A stretch of 64,000 bases of DNA. Source: Blastomussa wellsi. Taxonomy: Eukaryota > Cnidaria > Anthozoa > Scleractinia > Plerogyridae. The translations under genes and the position numbers were made by a program. Where the stretch lies: NCBI GenBank assembly GCA_947652115.1, contig OX393563.1, positions 548,016-612,015 on the forward strand, in the 5' to 3' direction. This document shows, one piece after another, positions 10,263-24,779 of the stretch (position 1 is its first letter; each line of letters starts with the position of its first letter). The notes below the pieces were generated by a model. It saw only the letters and a program-made list of their open reading frames with translations, did not search any database and was not told the origin of the DNA.

Positions 10263-11645
10263 TCATTCACAACACTAGAAGTTCCACTAGCTGTAGCAGC
10301 CACCGTCCTCTACCTCGCAAAATAGCTACTCGTGCCTGCGAAAACTCAGGTTTGACTTCGTTAACTAACTTACCTTTGAGCACTTTATTTGTTGACTTTT
10401 TAGCCACAGGATTCGCATAGGCCACATCTTCGCTCATCGTCTTAACTCTCCCACAAAGCTTTATTAATTAGCTCACTTTGCTTTAGAACTATTTATTCAC
10501 AAAAATATTTGGAATTTCCCCCATCATTTCTTTTCATTACACGTTACAAATCAGATTTACTATTACAAATGACGAAATCAATGTAAAGGATACTTTCCAA
10601 GCTCAAAGCCTAAAAATGTCTTTTCACTGTATAAAACAGATACCACAACAAAAGATTTATATACACGTCAAAGTTGCATTATTTTTTTCATCTAACCTTC
10701 TTGAATTTAATTAACTTGACGACGAGTGTGAAGAAAAGCAAACCAGCGCATCGTGCCATTAGCTGACCGGATGCAATGTCATGAGTAGTCTCCTAAGTGG
10801 AACTTTAATCCATAAATTGTATTTTTTTTTTGTGAATGGGCGTATACCCATACGAAACTAAAACAAGTACATACTCAAAGATGCACGGCCTTAAAAAAAG
10901 CATGGCCTCGATGAATTTGGGAAAATGACTCCTACCTCCCGTCAAGTTAAAACTATTATTACAGTTTAAATGTTGAGTATTGCTTACTACGACAAGGTCA
11001 TTTCCCGAATAAGAACATGTTTTCGTTGAGAGGGTATTTGATGGTATTAAATACTTACTAACTAGCAACGATAAGCACTAGATAGAGTACGTAATTAAGT
11101 GCTCTAAGAAAATTCCTTTTGGAAAAAATAAACGGCACAGAAACTATACTAAACACAGTGTAGTTTTAGAAATGGCACATGTGGTAATAACTTTCAGTTT
11201 ATTTATCACACTTGAACATCGTGGATAACTGAATTTCTTTCCTTCTAGTGTCTTGTAGTGTCACTGTGTTGAGAAATTCGTTAGGAAAGCAAAATTGACA
11301 AATGTACACAACATTGGAATATTCACAGGAATTTTCAAAGGATATTTCCAAAGTGATTATCAATAAATCGCTAGTGCCATAAACGATGACTAGCTTGTAT
11401 ACTTGTCAAGACGGCTGCCTGTGTTTGAAGCTGGCCTTGTATAAAATTAAAATTGACGATTGAAAATACAATATGCATTGCTGGTGATTTGTTTTCCATT
11501 TTTTTTCAAAGTTTGCAGTATATATATATTTTATAAGACGTTTTAGTATCGCTGAGTATTTTTACGAGTTGTGTCGTATTTTCACGAGCCCGCAGGGCGA
11601 GTCAACATACAAACAACGAGTAAATATTCTCAGCGATGTCGCACA

Positions 11646-11681
<36 letters not shown>

Positions 11682-11834
11682 CCAAATTGTTATGCCATGC
11701 GGGCGAATTTCTAACGGGTTCTCTGGAGTACAATACTGAGTCATATTTGTACTCGTTTTGGGCGTTATTTGTTCTCTACGAAGCACTGTTGGATGGCTCA
11801 GAATATCGGCCCTGCTTATATGATGTGACTAATG
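10263..11834. other. Non-coding intergenic stretch
   Basis: No gene recognised. Near 11520-11640 an inverted-repeat-like passage (CGCTGAGTATTTTTACGAG ... CTCAGCG, with TTTTATAAGACGTTTTAGTA facing ACGTCTAATAAGAG) suggests a small foldback element. The 90-codon ORF starting at 11636 runs through repeats and is not credible. Confidence 0.5.
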
Positions 11835-11896
11835 TGCGAGCCTGCGAGCCGGAGCCTCGAGCCACGAGCCGCGAGCCTCTTTTTGCGAGCCTCCGT
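11835..11896 (+). repeat. GCGAGCC-type GC-rich repeat, left member of an inverted pair
   Basis: Degenerate GCGAGCC heptamers (GCGAGCCTGCGAGCC ... GCGAGCCTC) form a short GC-rich island in AT-rich DNA. An inverted copy lies at 13355-13414. Confidence 0.85.
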
Positions 11897-12385
11897 TTTT
11901 CGCCATAATTTTAGCTTTTTGTTGAAATTTAGATGTAAATTTACCGACAAGCGATCATGTCAAGGAAAAGAAAGTGATCTGCCTACAACAATTGCACCTT
12001 GCAATTTCCCTCATAGATCGCGTGACAAGACACTTCATCAGGTGGGAAAGAAATGAACTCTTGTTTTAGCTTCTTGTGTAACCATTCTGTAGGGGTTCCT
12101 TAATTAATTTCACTGACTTATTGTTGGGAACGAAGAAGAAAAAGAAAAAAAAAAAAGAAACATGCAAATAATCGCCGCATTCAACGGGGCTTAAGTTCGT
12201 AGATCAGAATTAAACTGGTGCTTTCTTGTGGTATCGGTTTCAGACGAGAGACTAAGTGGCAAGTAAATTAGGAAATGAAAGCTAGTCTAGAAAAGAGTAG
12301 AGTGCCAAATTAAACGAAGATCCATATAAACCATGCTGTCTTCTCTTTGCATAAACTCGACCCTTAGTCACTGAAGATACCACAA

Positions 12386-12478
12386 GGAAGCACAAGTTCA
12401 CGACCGATCACTGAAGTTAAGCCCTGTTGGGCAGGGGTAGTATTGGGATGGGTGACAGACAGGAATGTTAAACCCTGT
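12386..12478 (+). pseudogene. 5S rRNA-like fragment
   Basis: CCGATCACTGAAGTTAAGC, then GGGCAGGGGTAGTATTGGGA, then TGGGTGAC match the internal control region and 3' half of metazoan 5S rRNA in order and spacing. The 5' end and the 3' terminal stem are missing or diverged, and the element is single. It is read as a dispersed pseudogene or the head of a 5S-derived SINE, not an active gene. Confidence 0.75.
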
Positions 12479-13354
12479 TGTTGGAGGTTGTTTGCTCTTT
12501 TTCCTTTTTGTCGTCGTAATTTTCAATGAATATATCAGTGCAGTGAAATTGAAGTCCTTCCTTTGTCCTTAAGGCTTCTTAATTTACACTTTTTTGTGCA
12601 ATCTTCCCAAAACGATCGTCCAGTTTTGTTGTCGTTTCTTGTTACTTCTTCGACATTTTGCTGGGCAATAACAATTTAATACTGGGAAAGGATATTATTG
12701 AAAGAAAGAACGAAAAGCTACAAAGGCGAAAAAAGTATTGACTCGAACTTGACTTGTGACTCGAACTTGACTCGTGTTATGAGGAAACTCGCTCTTCATA
12801 AACTATTAAAATAAGACGGAAGACCGAATGAATATACAGAATGACAAATGAACAAATGTCACCAACATAGGAGCCGCAGGCCTGACAACCCGATTTTTTT
12901 CTATAAAGTACTTTTCACGTTACCGGTACTTATTTTGCCGGTAGGAAAAATAGGGCCGGTCCATGGACCCAGTCCATAGAGGGGGTCCATGTTTTGTCCT
13001 CTCCCAATCAATACAGCTATTTTTATTTCACAGCAACCGCTTCGGCGACTAAAAATGGAAACAGAGCTTTCTTCCGCTCTGCCGTTCGATGTTATATCTT
13101 AAAATTGATATTTGGTTAATAACAAAAGATTTTTTCTGTTACTTAATTATACAGAAAGAGTTTTGTAGAAACGGTACTCCTTACACCATCGCGACTTTGT
13201 TTACACATGGGCATGCTTGTAAACCAACAGACAGATAAGAAAATCTCGGAGGCCAAAAGATTTCGGTCCTTCATTTTCGGTTCGTGTTGTACAGCACCGA
13301 GATAGACATGAACAGGCATTGTGTCCCTTTTTTGGATTTTTTGGCTGAAAACTT

Positions 13355-13414
13355 TCGAGGCTCGCAAAAGAGGCTCGCGGCTCGCAAAAAGGGCTCGGGC
13401 TCGCAGGCTCGCGA
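13355..13414 (-). repeat. GCGAGCC-type repeat, right member of an inverted pair
   Basis: Its reverse complement reads GCGAGCCTGCGAGCCCGAGC ... GCGAGCCGCGAGCCTC, matching the block at 11835-11896 in order. The pair is about 1.5 kb apart in opposite orientation and encloses the 5S-like fragment. Confidence 0.85.
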
Positions 13415-13769
13415 GATCGACTTTCTAAGAATACAGTTATACTTGAACAGACTTGCCTCAAAGTGCGATGTTTAACAATCTTTGGGTAAGAAATTAAACA
13501 AAGCTTGGATAAGGGCTTCACTAATTCGTCGATCAACAATTCTCTGTTGTCTCTTTTGCCTACAGTTAATTTGAGAAAGAAATGGCACATCGTAAATTGA
13601 ATTTTCTAAAATTTCAGGATTCAAAGAATTAGGGCCAAATTAGAAACAATATAGAGGTTTTTTAAAAAACTTTTCTTAAATTTAAAGGCGAAAGGGGGAC
13701 GATAACCTGATATTTCGCGGCGGACCTTTCATCTGGCTTCCGGTAGGCAGGGAAGACGAGAGACCCTGG

Positions 13770-14045
13770 GAAAGAGGTTGCCTTTCATCATGGGCGAGAG
13801 CGCTCGCCTCCCACCAATATGTCCCATTTTCGATTCCCGCGGACCCGGCGTCATACGTGGGTTGAGTTTGTTGTTTGTAGGTTCTCGGCCTTGCCCTGAG
13901 AGGTTTTTCTCCCGGTACTCCGGTTTTCCCCTCTCCTCAAAAACCATCATTTCTAAATTCTAATTCGATCTGGAACGCACGGCCACATTTTGAACGAGCC
14001 CTCAGCTCTTAGGTGTACCGAGGGTAAACAAATTACATTTACATT
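13770..14045 (+). mobile_element. tRNA-derived SINE of a second type
   Basis: The head CATGGGCGAGAGCGCTCGCC, CCCACCAATATGTCCC, then TCGATTCCCGCGGACC (B-box-like) is followed by a conserved body: GGCGTCATACGTGGGTTGAG, TTGTTTGTAGGTTCTC, GAGAGGTTTTTCTCC, CTCCGGTTTTCCCCTCTCCT. It ends near AGGGTAAACAAATTACA. I recognise this architecture from repeats common in anthozoan genomes (from memory, not searched). ORFs called across it are artefacts. Confidence 0.75.
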
Positions 14046-15152
14046 TTCTTGTGCTTCTCAATGTTGTGTGTTGAATTAGGAACACAAGACCTGACAGTGA
14101 ACCTATCTGCCTTATGTTTTAGAATTTTAGATGGGTAGACGATTCTTGTTAAATGGAACTACTCGTCTCGCACGCGTAAACATTCAAGAACTTAGCGGGA
14201 GTTGCCATAAAAGTCCATTTGAGGAGATAACGAACTTCTTTGCTGTGATCAATGCTATGCCTTGTTTTGAGAAATTCGTCCAGCAGAACCCGTTCAGTTT
14301 ATGCGTCTATAAATCTGAGGTCTGATATGGTTCTTACAATAAATAAAGAAATTCTATAATGAGTAGGTCTCAATCAATCAATAAATCGATCGATCAATCA
14401 ATCAATCAAATAATCAATAAACCAAACTTTATTTAAAGAGAGTACATATTAAACTTGTGCTATAGGTCTATCTGAGTTTATACATAGGACTACGCAAATT
14501 AAACGTAGAATAATTTGTGTTTTTAATGAATACGTGTTGATAGAAAACGCACGGGGCACTAACAAAAATATGTTCATTGTAATTGGGAAAATGCTATATT
14601 TTAAAACTTCATGTTGAGTTGTCTTGGAAACGATATAATAAAGTCAATTTTAAGTTATTTCGTAGTGTAAAAATTAATTTTGTAACAAGTATGTCAGTGA
14701 TATGTCGAATTTACGTATAGTAAATAATAAGTATGGCAGTGATGTAGGTTTTGTAATAATTTAATAAAATATAATTAAGTTATGGATCTTTTATCAATAA
14801 TTCTTAATAAACACATATAACTTTTCTCAGTTAGGAATAAAAAAAATAATGTTTGAATTAAAATTGATTGAATTGTCTGAAGCAGAAAGGAATACCTCTA
14901 GAATTTTCTGCGGTTTCCTTTGGTCTCGTTTTCCTACATTCCGTCTCAGGAAAAGGTCGGCAACTGATTATTGATCATTCTTGACGGATTTCTCGTCTTA
15001 AAAAATTACCGCGGCAGTCTTATAAGATTTTTCAGTACAAGTCTTCTATGTGGGATAGAATATTAAATTCGAAAGAAATTTTATGATACTGAGCTGTAAC
15101 GCAGAGTTTGTTTGTGACTAGCACAAGTAATGGCTTCTAGTGAAAATTTTTA
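14046..15152. other. Non-coding; contains a LINE 3' tail near 14363-14437
   Basis: Bases 14363-14437 read (AATC)n with AAACTTTATTTAAAG. This is the reverse complement of a non-LTR element 3' end of the kind also seen at 37775-37795 (TATAAAGATTGATTGATTG). The rest is AT-rich and holds no gene. The minus-strand 3' UTR of the homeobox gene ending at 15153 should lie just below 15153. Confidence 0.6.
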
Positions 15153-15828
<676 letters not shown>

Positions 15829-15900
15829 AGAAGTCGCTCTATGAGGAAACAAGTACGCCCTCTGACGGGTCTAAATTTAAAAAAGGCAACAACAATTTGT

Positions 15901-16051
15901 CATTGCTAAATATTATGATACGAACATCCGGACTGCACTAATCTTTTTGACAGCCAATTAGAGAATGTCTGCTAACTTTCACTTATTTCCACTTTACACA
16001 ACAAAGGGCCGGTAAATGATTGGACTTATTGTAAACAGACGACATATAAGC
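15901..16051 (-). promoter_or_regulatory. Conserved upstream cassette of homeobox gene 2
   Basis: On the minus strand, CGCTTATAT, CTGTTTACA, CATTTACCGGCCCTTTG, AGTGGAAA, CTAATTGGCTGTCAAA, GATTA, AGTCCGGATGTTCGTATCA and ATATTTAGCA occur in this order over 150 bases. The same string of blocks lies upstream of homeobox gene 6 with identical overall length, and in shorter form upstream of gene 5. Position (about 75 bases before the ATG) and conservation in otherwise diverged flanks indicate a proximal promoter. TAATTG could be a homeodomain site, ATTGG an inverted CCAAT box and CTGTCA a TALE-type site; these are inferences. Confidence 0.8.
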
Positions 16052-17906
16052 GTTTGTCATCTGAGATGGGTTAGTTCTAATGAGATCATGAAATGCTTCC
16101 AGTACATACTTTCGTAAGCTGATCATCATTCAAACTTAGTTTCCGCTTTTCGACGTCGGCAAAGGCAAGATATTTCCAATATAGTCGACCAAATTACGAG
16201 AAAAGATAGCATTATGATTTCCCTGTCATAACTTCAGCACCTCGTGGACTACAGGATTGGCTAATCAGTTTTAATGGTTGCGTGATGGGGCATTTAATTC
16301 CTTGAAAACATTGAGCTCTCATTGCCAGACAATTGTCTAATCTCTCTGATTATGTTACATCTATTTTCCTTAGCTCAGGTTTACAACAAACCTCAGTTGA
16401 ATTTCCTTTCCCATAAAGGCTATTTATTGAGTACGAAAAGCGACGCGGAAACGGATTTAATAGTTTCCTTGGAAAACCGACAATTGCAGGCAAAAGTAAT
16501 TTTTGTTTTTGATTTACTATAACAAGCTTTTCATGAGCGTGAGTCGTCTGAAAATTTAGTCCACCACAGACTCAAAAGAATTGGACACAAAGATTCCCCC
16601 GTTCCTCTTCATTAAACTAAATTTATGTCAATGAGCCATGTAAATCATTTGATGAATAACCAGCTCATTCTGCGTATATCAAGCAGATACCCCCACCCCC
16701 TCCCCAACTAATTGGTAAGTTATCATCATCATTGCTGGAAATGTTTACATTGTCCATTTCCCATTTTGATGCTCTCCAGCTCTCAGTGTTTTGGAAATTG
16801 TTTACGATTTTAAATTGACGAAAAAGAAATCTATATTCTTTCAGGAATCTCTAGAGAATTCGCATATCTGTTTGCAGCTTTAAAAGTCACTTTTATTTCT
16901 CATTTAACGAGAAGTACCGTCGCGTGCCGACAAAAACAATTGGCTCGAAGGGCATACGTAACCTCTCATACCAGTTTTCACTAAAACCATAGGATCATCT
17001 GCATTTTCCAGCTGGTTGGTCTAATAAGGTGATCAATCTGGGCACATGAACTAGGCTCCGAAAGCCATTTAGATTTTAATCCTATAAGTGGATAAGTTCT
17101 ATCTCAGTCTGACCTTGTGTTTGTTTACAATCGTTTATTACTCTTCAGCTAGTGGTTTCACTAAGAGGTGATTAAAGCTCTTAAAAATTGAAATGAAAGA
17201 CATTATTCAGGTAATCCATAACAGACCGGCTCTACGCTTATGGGTCAAGAAGACCGCGTTTTGAAGAGCGCAGAATGCTTAGCCTAAAATCACTGATCAC
17301 TGGTGTCAGTCCAAACTAACAGGTTGAGATAATCTGAAACAACTGTGTTATATAATATATTTTCTTTGACAGCGTTGAATATAAAAAGGCGGTTGTAATG
17401 TATGGCTTAAACAGTTTTCTTTATCTCATGTTTTGATTAACCAGCTACGTATTCCTCTCATTCGTGAACATCAGTGAATCTCATTTCCTGACTACTTAAG
17501 CTTCACAATGTTCAAAAAGGTTCGTCAAGTAATTTTAAAATCTCAATACAAATCTTAAAGAAAATCGCCATAAAAAAGTTTTCGGTTATACTTCTACTAC
17601 TTTTATAAATCTTCCGACTCGAACGGGCATTGTCAACTTCAAAACAAATGTTTTATCGATTAGGAGAGCAAATTTTTTTCCTTATTTCTTCATTTGATGT
17701 TCTGTAGCTAAGACGACGGCGGCGTGTGAGAACAAGCATTAATGAAACTGATTGGAAACTTGACGTGTAACTCAAAACAATACATCCCTATATAAGTTTT
17801 CTTTAAAATTACAAATTTCGAATGAGAAATTTTTATCTTAAGCACAAGGTGTTGCATATCTTTTGACAATGACGCTGAGATAAAATTAATTAATGACTTT
17901 AGGTGA
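16052..17906. other. Non-coding intergenic stretch
   Basis: No gene or named repeat recognised. This lies between the two minus-strand homeobox genes, so it could hold distal elements of gene 2 (upstream side). Confidence 0.4.
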
Positions 17907-18300
17907 TACAGTGGAACCTCGATTTAACGAAGCTGTATATAGCGAAGTCCTCGGTATAACGAACGATATTCTTCAGCTCGATCAAAGTTACAGTAAAATG
18001 TATGGGACAGAACCTCAAAATAACTAACCCCTAAATAACGAAGTCCTCGGTATAAAGAACGATATTCTTCAGCTCGGTCAAAGTTACAGTAAAATGTATG
18101 GAACAGAACCTCGATATAACGAACCTCTAAATAACGAAGTCCTCGGTATAACGAACGATATTCTTCAGCTCGGTCAAAGTTACAGTAAAATGTATGGAAC
18201 AGAACCTCGATATAACGAGCCTCCATCGAAAACCTCTTTATAACGAACACAACCCAGAAGCCTAAACGTAAAATATACCTCGATATAACTGGGATCTTCA
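17907..18300 (+). repeat. 96-bp tandem repeat headed by a pogo/Tigger-like end
   Basis: ACAGTGGAACCTCGATTTAACGAA at 17909 resembles the terminal inverted repeat style of pogo/Tigger DNA transposons, where CCTCGATATAACGAA is characteristic. Downstream, three copies of a unit (AAGTCCTCGGTATAACGAAC ... TCAAAGTTACAGTAAAATGT) start at 17945, 18041 and 18137, a period of exactly 96 bases. As 96 is divisible by three, a minus-strand ORF of 189 codons runs through it with repeated peptides. I regard that ORF as an artefact. No second terminal repeat is firmly located. Confidence 0.75.
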
Positions 18301-20324
18301 TTACTCGGGTAAAAATAGCTTCTACTCTAATATTATGATGATGTCCGAATTTTTTTAATTTGACTGATTTTGACCCTACCCTTTTATAGTGTGGACACTC
18401 AAACCGTAAACACTTGACATTTATTTTTACATTTTTTATGATTATCCAATGAGAGTTATTTGATGTAGACCAAAGGACTGGTGTTTTCAGCACCTAAGAA
18501 AGCTAATCCGTCCTGTTATATGAATGGCTAACATTGGATAATGGTAAAAAAAATGTTCAAAAAAGGCCAAGTGTTGACGGTTCGAGTGTCCTCGCTGTAA
18601 CTGAAGTGAAGAGAAAACACTATGTAAACCTTATAATACTCTAAGAAACTTGAATTATTAGGGATGGTGGATTCAATCAATACAGGAAGATAGAAGATCA
18701 CCTACCAAATATCAAGCAATTACCTCCAACAGAAGGCACCAATAAACAAGTTAATGAATTCTCAAAATTGTTATGTTAATGCCCAATAATAAACGAGGTT
18801 CATTTTACCAAGTTTTGATTTACGTAATAATCTAATTCAAATCCAACTGATGTAACTTAATTACCATTTCTTTATTAGTATTATTACTTTGTTTTAGCTA
18901 GAGCAATACTATATGCATTTATGGTCATATGCAAATAAAGCTGTTGTTGTTGTTGCAGTTCGTATTAGTATTACTATTAGTATTAGCATTAGTGTTAGTG
19001 TTAGCATTAGTATTATTATCAAATCTTAAAAACCTTAACGATATGATAACATATTTTTTGCTCAATTTTAAAAATTAGTGAAACTGATCCAAGGGCAGTT
19101 ACAATAATCAAGACACTAAAAATGTATCACCTTTTCCCAATATATTTTGTTGTGAACTAAGGTTATTTAAGGTTCTTTACACTTTCAATTCATTTTTCCT
19201 TTCCAATAAATGCCATCAAATATATTCTATGATCAATTTCATTTGCCTAATGCCTGACTTCATTTCTACACTTAACTTTTGAACAATAAATCAGTTGAAA
19301 ATATGCAGGAAAAACAGGTTTGACAGATAAACATGAGTATTACTTTAGAAATGAGTAGAAACAAAAAAAGCTAGAAACAGTTTAAGAGATTGAAAAGTGA
19401 AAAGCAAATACAAACGTAGATGTAGACATCAACAACATGACGTCATCTTATTATTTATTAATTTCAGCTTGAGAAAGAGAAGCCAAGACAATGAGCATCA
19501 AGACTTTAGCAAAATTTCGCCAAAGACTTTGAGTAGAGTTGATGGCCCAAAACACGCCTTTTTCAGTTGCAAGAGAAATACTTCAACTAGCTAGAAATTA
19601 ATAAGCAAGCTGATTAAATTTTAAAGTACTATAATTAAGACTGGAATCCGTTTTGTTTTCTCGCACACTTGAAAAAAAGCTACTTGTAAGAATGACCTTC
19701 AATCATAAAATATCTGGCAGTTAATTACAAAATCCTCAACAAATCCTAGTAGCTAGCAAAGCTGCAACGTGCGCAACTTCTGTTACCCATTGACGAGTGC
19801 CCCGAAAGAATTCTGCGGCACCCAAGGAAGTTCGTGGCTTCTAGATAGAGGGTCCCCTATCGCCAGCACTTAATCATGATCATGATCAATTCAGGAATAA
19901 GATTTAAACGACGGAGTAAAGGTATTATGTTAATTCCTTAGCATTTCACCTAACTGAACTCATTAAAAACAGGTAGCCACTTCAAAAAATAAAATTTATT
20001 AACGTGTCTAACTGTACATATCAGCATATCCCTCCATCATGAACTTGCGCTCATATATAGACAAGTATTCTGACAGTTATTAATTAGCTATTTATCATTG
20101 AAGAAAAATCAAGAACATCATATCCACTACTTTACCGAAAGAGTTTTGCAGTGGACCGTCCTTTGTACTTTACTTCGTCAAAATTGAAACACTGATACAG
20201 TGTTAATCGTTTAGTGACCTCTTTTGTACAACATATTTTTCATTCTATTGTAAGTTCCAAGCCAAGAAACAAGACAAAAAGGAAGCGCCTTATTTGTCAG
20301 GGGCCTGCTTTTGTACGTTATAAA
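18301..20324. other. Non-coding, with a LINE tail and simple repeats
   Basis: Bases 18890-18957 end in GCAAATAAAGCTGTTGTTGTTGTTG, a non-LTR 3' tail with (GTT)n. Bases 18960-19020 are a degenerate ATTAGT/GTTAG repeat. The remainder is AT-rich without a gene. The 3' UTR of the minus-strand homeobox gene 3 should lie just below 20325. Confidence 0.55.
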
Positions 20325-21070
<746 letters not shown>

Positions 21071-24000
21071 CGTTATACTGGCTACAACATAATATATGAC
21101 ATCAAAGTGAATTACACTAGGTCGAAATTGGTGTCATCTGGCAAAATACTGTCGCGATTTTGAACAATCCGGTGCGCGCAGTTTCTATTTGAATACTTTC
21201 ACCCGTCTTAAGGAATTCAGTTAACACATGCCAATTGGAAAATTTAATTTTTCAAGAGCATCACTACAAACTATCGATTTAAGAGTTGCTCCGCTTTATC
21301 TCACCATAATCTAAAACAGTTAAACTATTATTGACAGGGACACACAAGAATAGATCAGCAAGCTTGATAACAGTGTGATTAGCAACATCCTTTGGTTAAA
21401 AGCGCAAGCAAAACATTACCTTTGACGCTCGACAAAAGATTTTATTTTGCTCCAAAAAATTTAAATCAGATGTAGAGGAAGTTTTAGAGATAGCCAACTT
21501 GACAAACGAAATGAGATAAATCAGCTGATGTGTTAATTTAGAGGTACCTTACCTTTTGTCTCTAAAGCAGCCGATTTTGTGCTCAGTTTAATGCGGCAAC
21601 TAAACCAGAAGTTTCCAAAAAGATAAGTTTGGCTCAACGGGCGAAATAATTGAATGCACGTTGTAACAAATTATAATATATATGATCTAATGCGACGGAA
21701 AATATCTTGCTGTGAAAGTATTCACCATATTTATACTCAATTATGTCCTGAAGCGAAAAGATTGTCAAATTGGCGAGCAATGCTGAAGGGTTAAACAAAG
21801 CTAAATTGACGGCGTAAGAAGGCGCACATTTACTTACATGGCCATCAAATACCTTAAGCGCTTAGTTAGCTTTCTAACAGATTTTAACAGACCTACTTGA
21901 TCCAACATTCCGGTGAAGATGGATGTTATCCAAACATAAACATATCCAACCATTTCAACTTAGCCCAAGGGCCAATCTGTCATGATGTACACGCCTGCAA
22001 GCCACATGTTTTGATGGTATTACAAAGCTAAAGCAAACGATCAAATAAAGAGCAGTTAAAGCGACTTCCCATAAGATACCTTTAAATCATTAGGTATTAA
22101 TCAAGTGTAAAATCTAGTGATGGGCAGATTGTTTCTTGATTCGGAATTCGTCATCAGTTTAGGGTTTTGATTTAGTGGTAAATGTTTTCTTGTTAAGCGG
22201 CGTTTATTCACTGATAACCGTATCTAGTTACAATGTGTTTTTGTGGCACGACCAACTCGGTTCCTCTGACAAATGGCTCTAAGTGCTGAAACTTTAATCT
22301 ACATTGAAACTAAAATGTGCTGTTAATTTACTGGCGGAAATACCTAAATGGCTCCTATCGAGAGATCTTCCTCTTTTTCCCATTCATTAATAAAACATCG
22401 GCAGTTAAGCAAAGGCCCCTAATTGTACGTGTTGTTCCGTAGTAAGACAGAAAAAACAATTTAAAGTAAAATTCCTCTAATGCTCTGGTTTCCAGCAGGA
22501 GAAAACAGTTATAAATTTTAAATTGCTAACAGATTTATTTTTAACAAGGTATCTAAAAAAAACTTTGCATAACGACTGACCTCTGTTGAAATAGTGTGAT
22601 TCGTTGGAAACTTTAACTGATTTTGTCTTTCCGTGTAATCACTTTGACACATGGGCTATTATTTCGTGGTCTGGAAAAGGAATAGTTCTTGCAGACATTT
22701 AATCCTTCAATAGTTTGAATATTGAACATATGCATCTACGAGAAACAAATTCTCAACTAATGGAGAAACTATGCAAAGAATCATGATGGAAATAACATAA
22801 GTCTAAAAGCAGTTGGCGGTGCGATTTCAGAAATGATCCCAGAAGTGATCATTATATCATTTTTATTGTAGGATGCTAGGCAGCTTACAGAGAAATCAGG
22901 GCTAACACGCACCATACCATTTTTTCATTTACATTTACGTTAACGAGAACATTGAGAAATCAAGCAATTCCTATTTTTGCGCTCTCTTGTTTATAGTTTT
23001 ATAAAAACAACATAATTTTATTTTTCTTTTTGTTTGCTTTTCCTTAAGACGATTTCTGTTTAACGGCTGTGCAAATTCTACTTTTAGCCTCTAGAGGTCG
23101 GTAAAGCGGCGATTGCCTTTATCTCTGGGGATGCAAATTCCTGTGCCCTTTGATAAAGGTATAGTTACTCAAACCACCTGCAATGAGAGCACAGCGCGAG
23201 CCCATTCAAAAGACTTTATTCACTGTTATACAGCAATTTTACTAATATGTTTTCAATTACAATCAATTCTCAGTGTTTCTGCGGACGGAATGGAAATAGT
23301 TTAGCTTTTGGCTCTTAGGCAACGAAAACAAAAGGAGACCAAGGACAGTGAACGGTTGAAGAAAAGGTTTTCGAGGGAGAGAAGTGTCATTTTTAATATG
23401 CGGTAAGGGAAAAAACTCTTCTTATAAATATTGTTTTAGTTGGCATGTTGAGGGACATTTATTTTCTCCTCAGTTTGCATTCAAGCGAGACATCTCAGCA
23501 CCCTATGGATCAACACATGCAGCTTTGTCAGAACAAAGTAGTTCTATTTTTAAAGTTGTTAGAAATTGTGGGAGACATGTCACAGTAAAATATCATTTCT
23601 TTTAATGCTGAATACTTCTTTCTTTGATATAAAACAAGATGTAAAGAAAATATAACAACATCAATATTAAAGTAAGTCCAAAGGAGTTTGCCTAAGTTCA
23701 GTTTGGATTGACGAAAACTTAAATACAAATGTGAAGGATGTTCATTACAGTTCCACAATGTTATGTAAAACTAGGTTATATGTTAGTGAGTAAAGAAAAG
23801 TTTACATTAGATGCTTGCGTGAGCACTTAATTGATATGTGCTAAACCCGTTGCTAAAGATTTTAATCGTCCTGGTAAGACTTTTAAACACATGCTTGTCT
23901 GTGGTCAATTATCGCATAGCCTTTGCTAGTATAGTTCTACCGGAAAGCTTTCTGGAAGGAAAAAAAGATAATGGCCATGCTTAGTAGAACCGTCATACGA

Positions 24001-24779
24001 ATAGACGAGCTAGCTCGAGAATGAAAAGCTAACGACCGATGGCTCATTTAGTCTTTTGACCGAAAACGACAAATTATAAGATAGATATACTTTCTTTCTA
24101 CAGATAATTTTAATTTGCGGTTTAAATGATTGAGAGGGGAGATCATCGCTATTGCAACTGACATTTAACACTGATAGCAGTGTTGCAAGCAACGTTTTAG
24201 TATTTTTGATTAAATATAATTAACATTACAACAGAACATATAACAAAAAGTACATTACTTGCCTCACAAAACCTACGACGCCAAGTAGAACACTGACAAT
24301 ACTAAAAAAGTAAGCACTGACTAACTGAGAGCTCTAATAAGAAAAATTTGTGGACCCTCCTGAGGTTCCTTTTACAGTGGCTTCTTGATTGGATTTTATA
24401 AAATTCTGTCTCTTAAAAAAGGCTGAAAGCTGTATTTACGTCTTAGATTTGGGTTTCACTACTTGATTTTTGTTTCTAAGAATAGCCATGGAAGCTTCCC
24501 AATGATAATCTTTTTCTCTTGAGGCGACGTAAATATAGTATTTTGCAATGATCAAGAAGAGGTTTAAACCAAGATGTCGAGTAACGCCTTCACATGAAAT
24601 TATATAATGTCGGGTTCACTGAAAGAAATCGTTTCTTGAGTTTTGGAATTCCACCAATTAGCAAAACACTTTTGCTTTCGGTTTGTTTGATTGAATGTCT
24701 GGTATCTGAACTCCATTGATAAAGTATTCAAATCATTACTTTCCAACTAAATCACTAATACCATGGATCCACATCTATA
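21071..24779. other. Non-coding intergenic stretch
   Basis: About 3.7 kb without a recognisable gene or repeat family; only short ORFs without domains. Just upstream of gene 3 the sequence CCAATTGGC and CACCGGATTG recall fragments of the family cassette, but order and spacing differ, so I do not call it. Confidence 0.4.

Noticed and set aside
11636..11908. 90-codon ORF ending in a Glu/Pro/Arg-rich tail
   Set aside because: The tail is the translated GCGAGCC repeat and the start lies in another repeat.
17924..18493. 189-codon ORF with repeated peptide
   Set aside because: The 96-base tandem repeat is in frame by chance, and the sequence matches DNA-transposon end motifs.
21071..21300. CCAATTGGC and CCGGAT upstream of gene 3 as a cassette copy
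   Set aside because: Order and spacing do not match the cassette; short AT-rich words can occur by chance.
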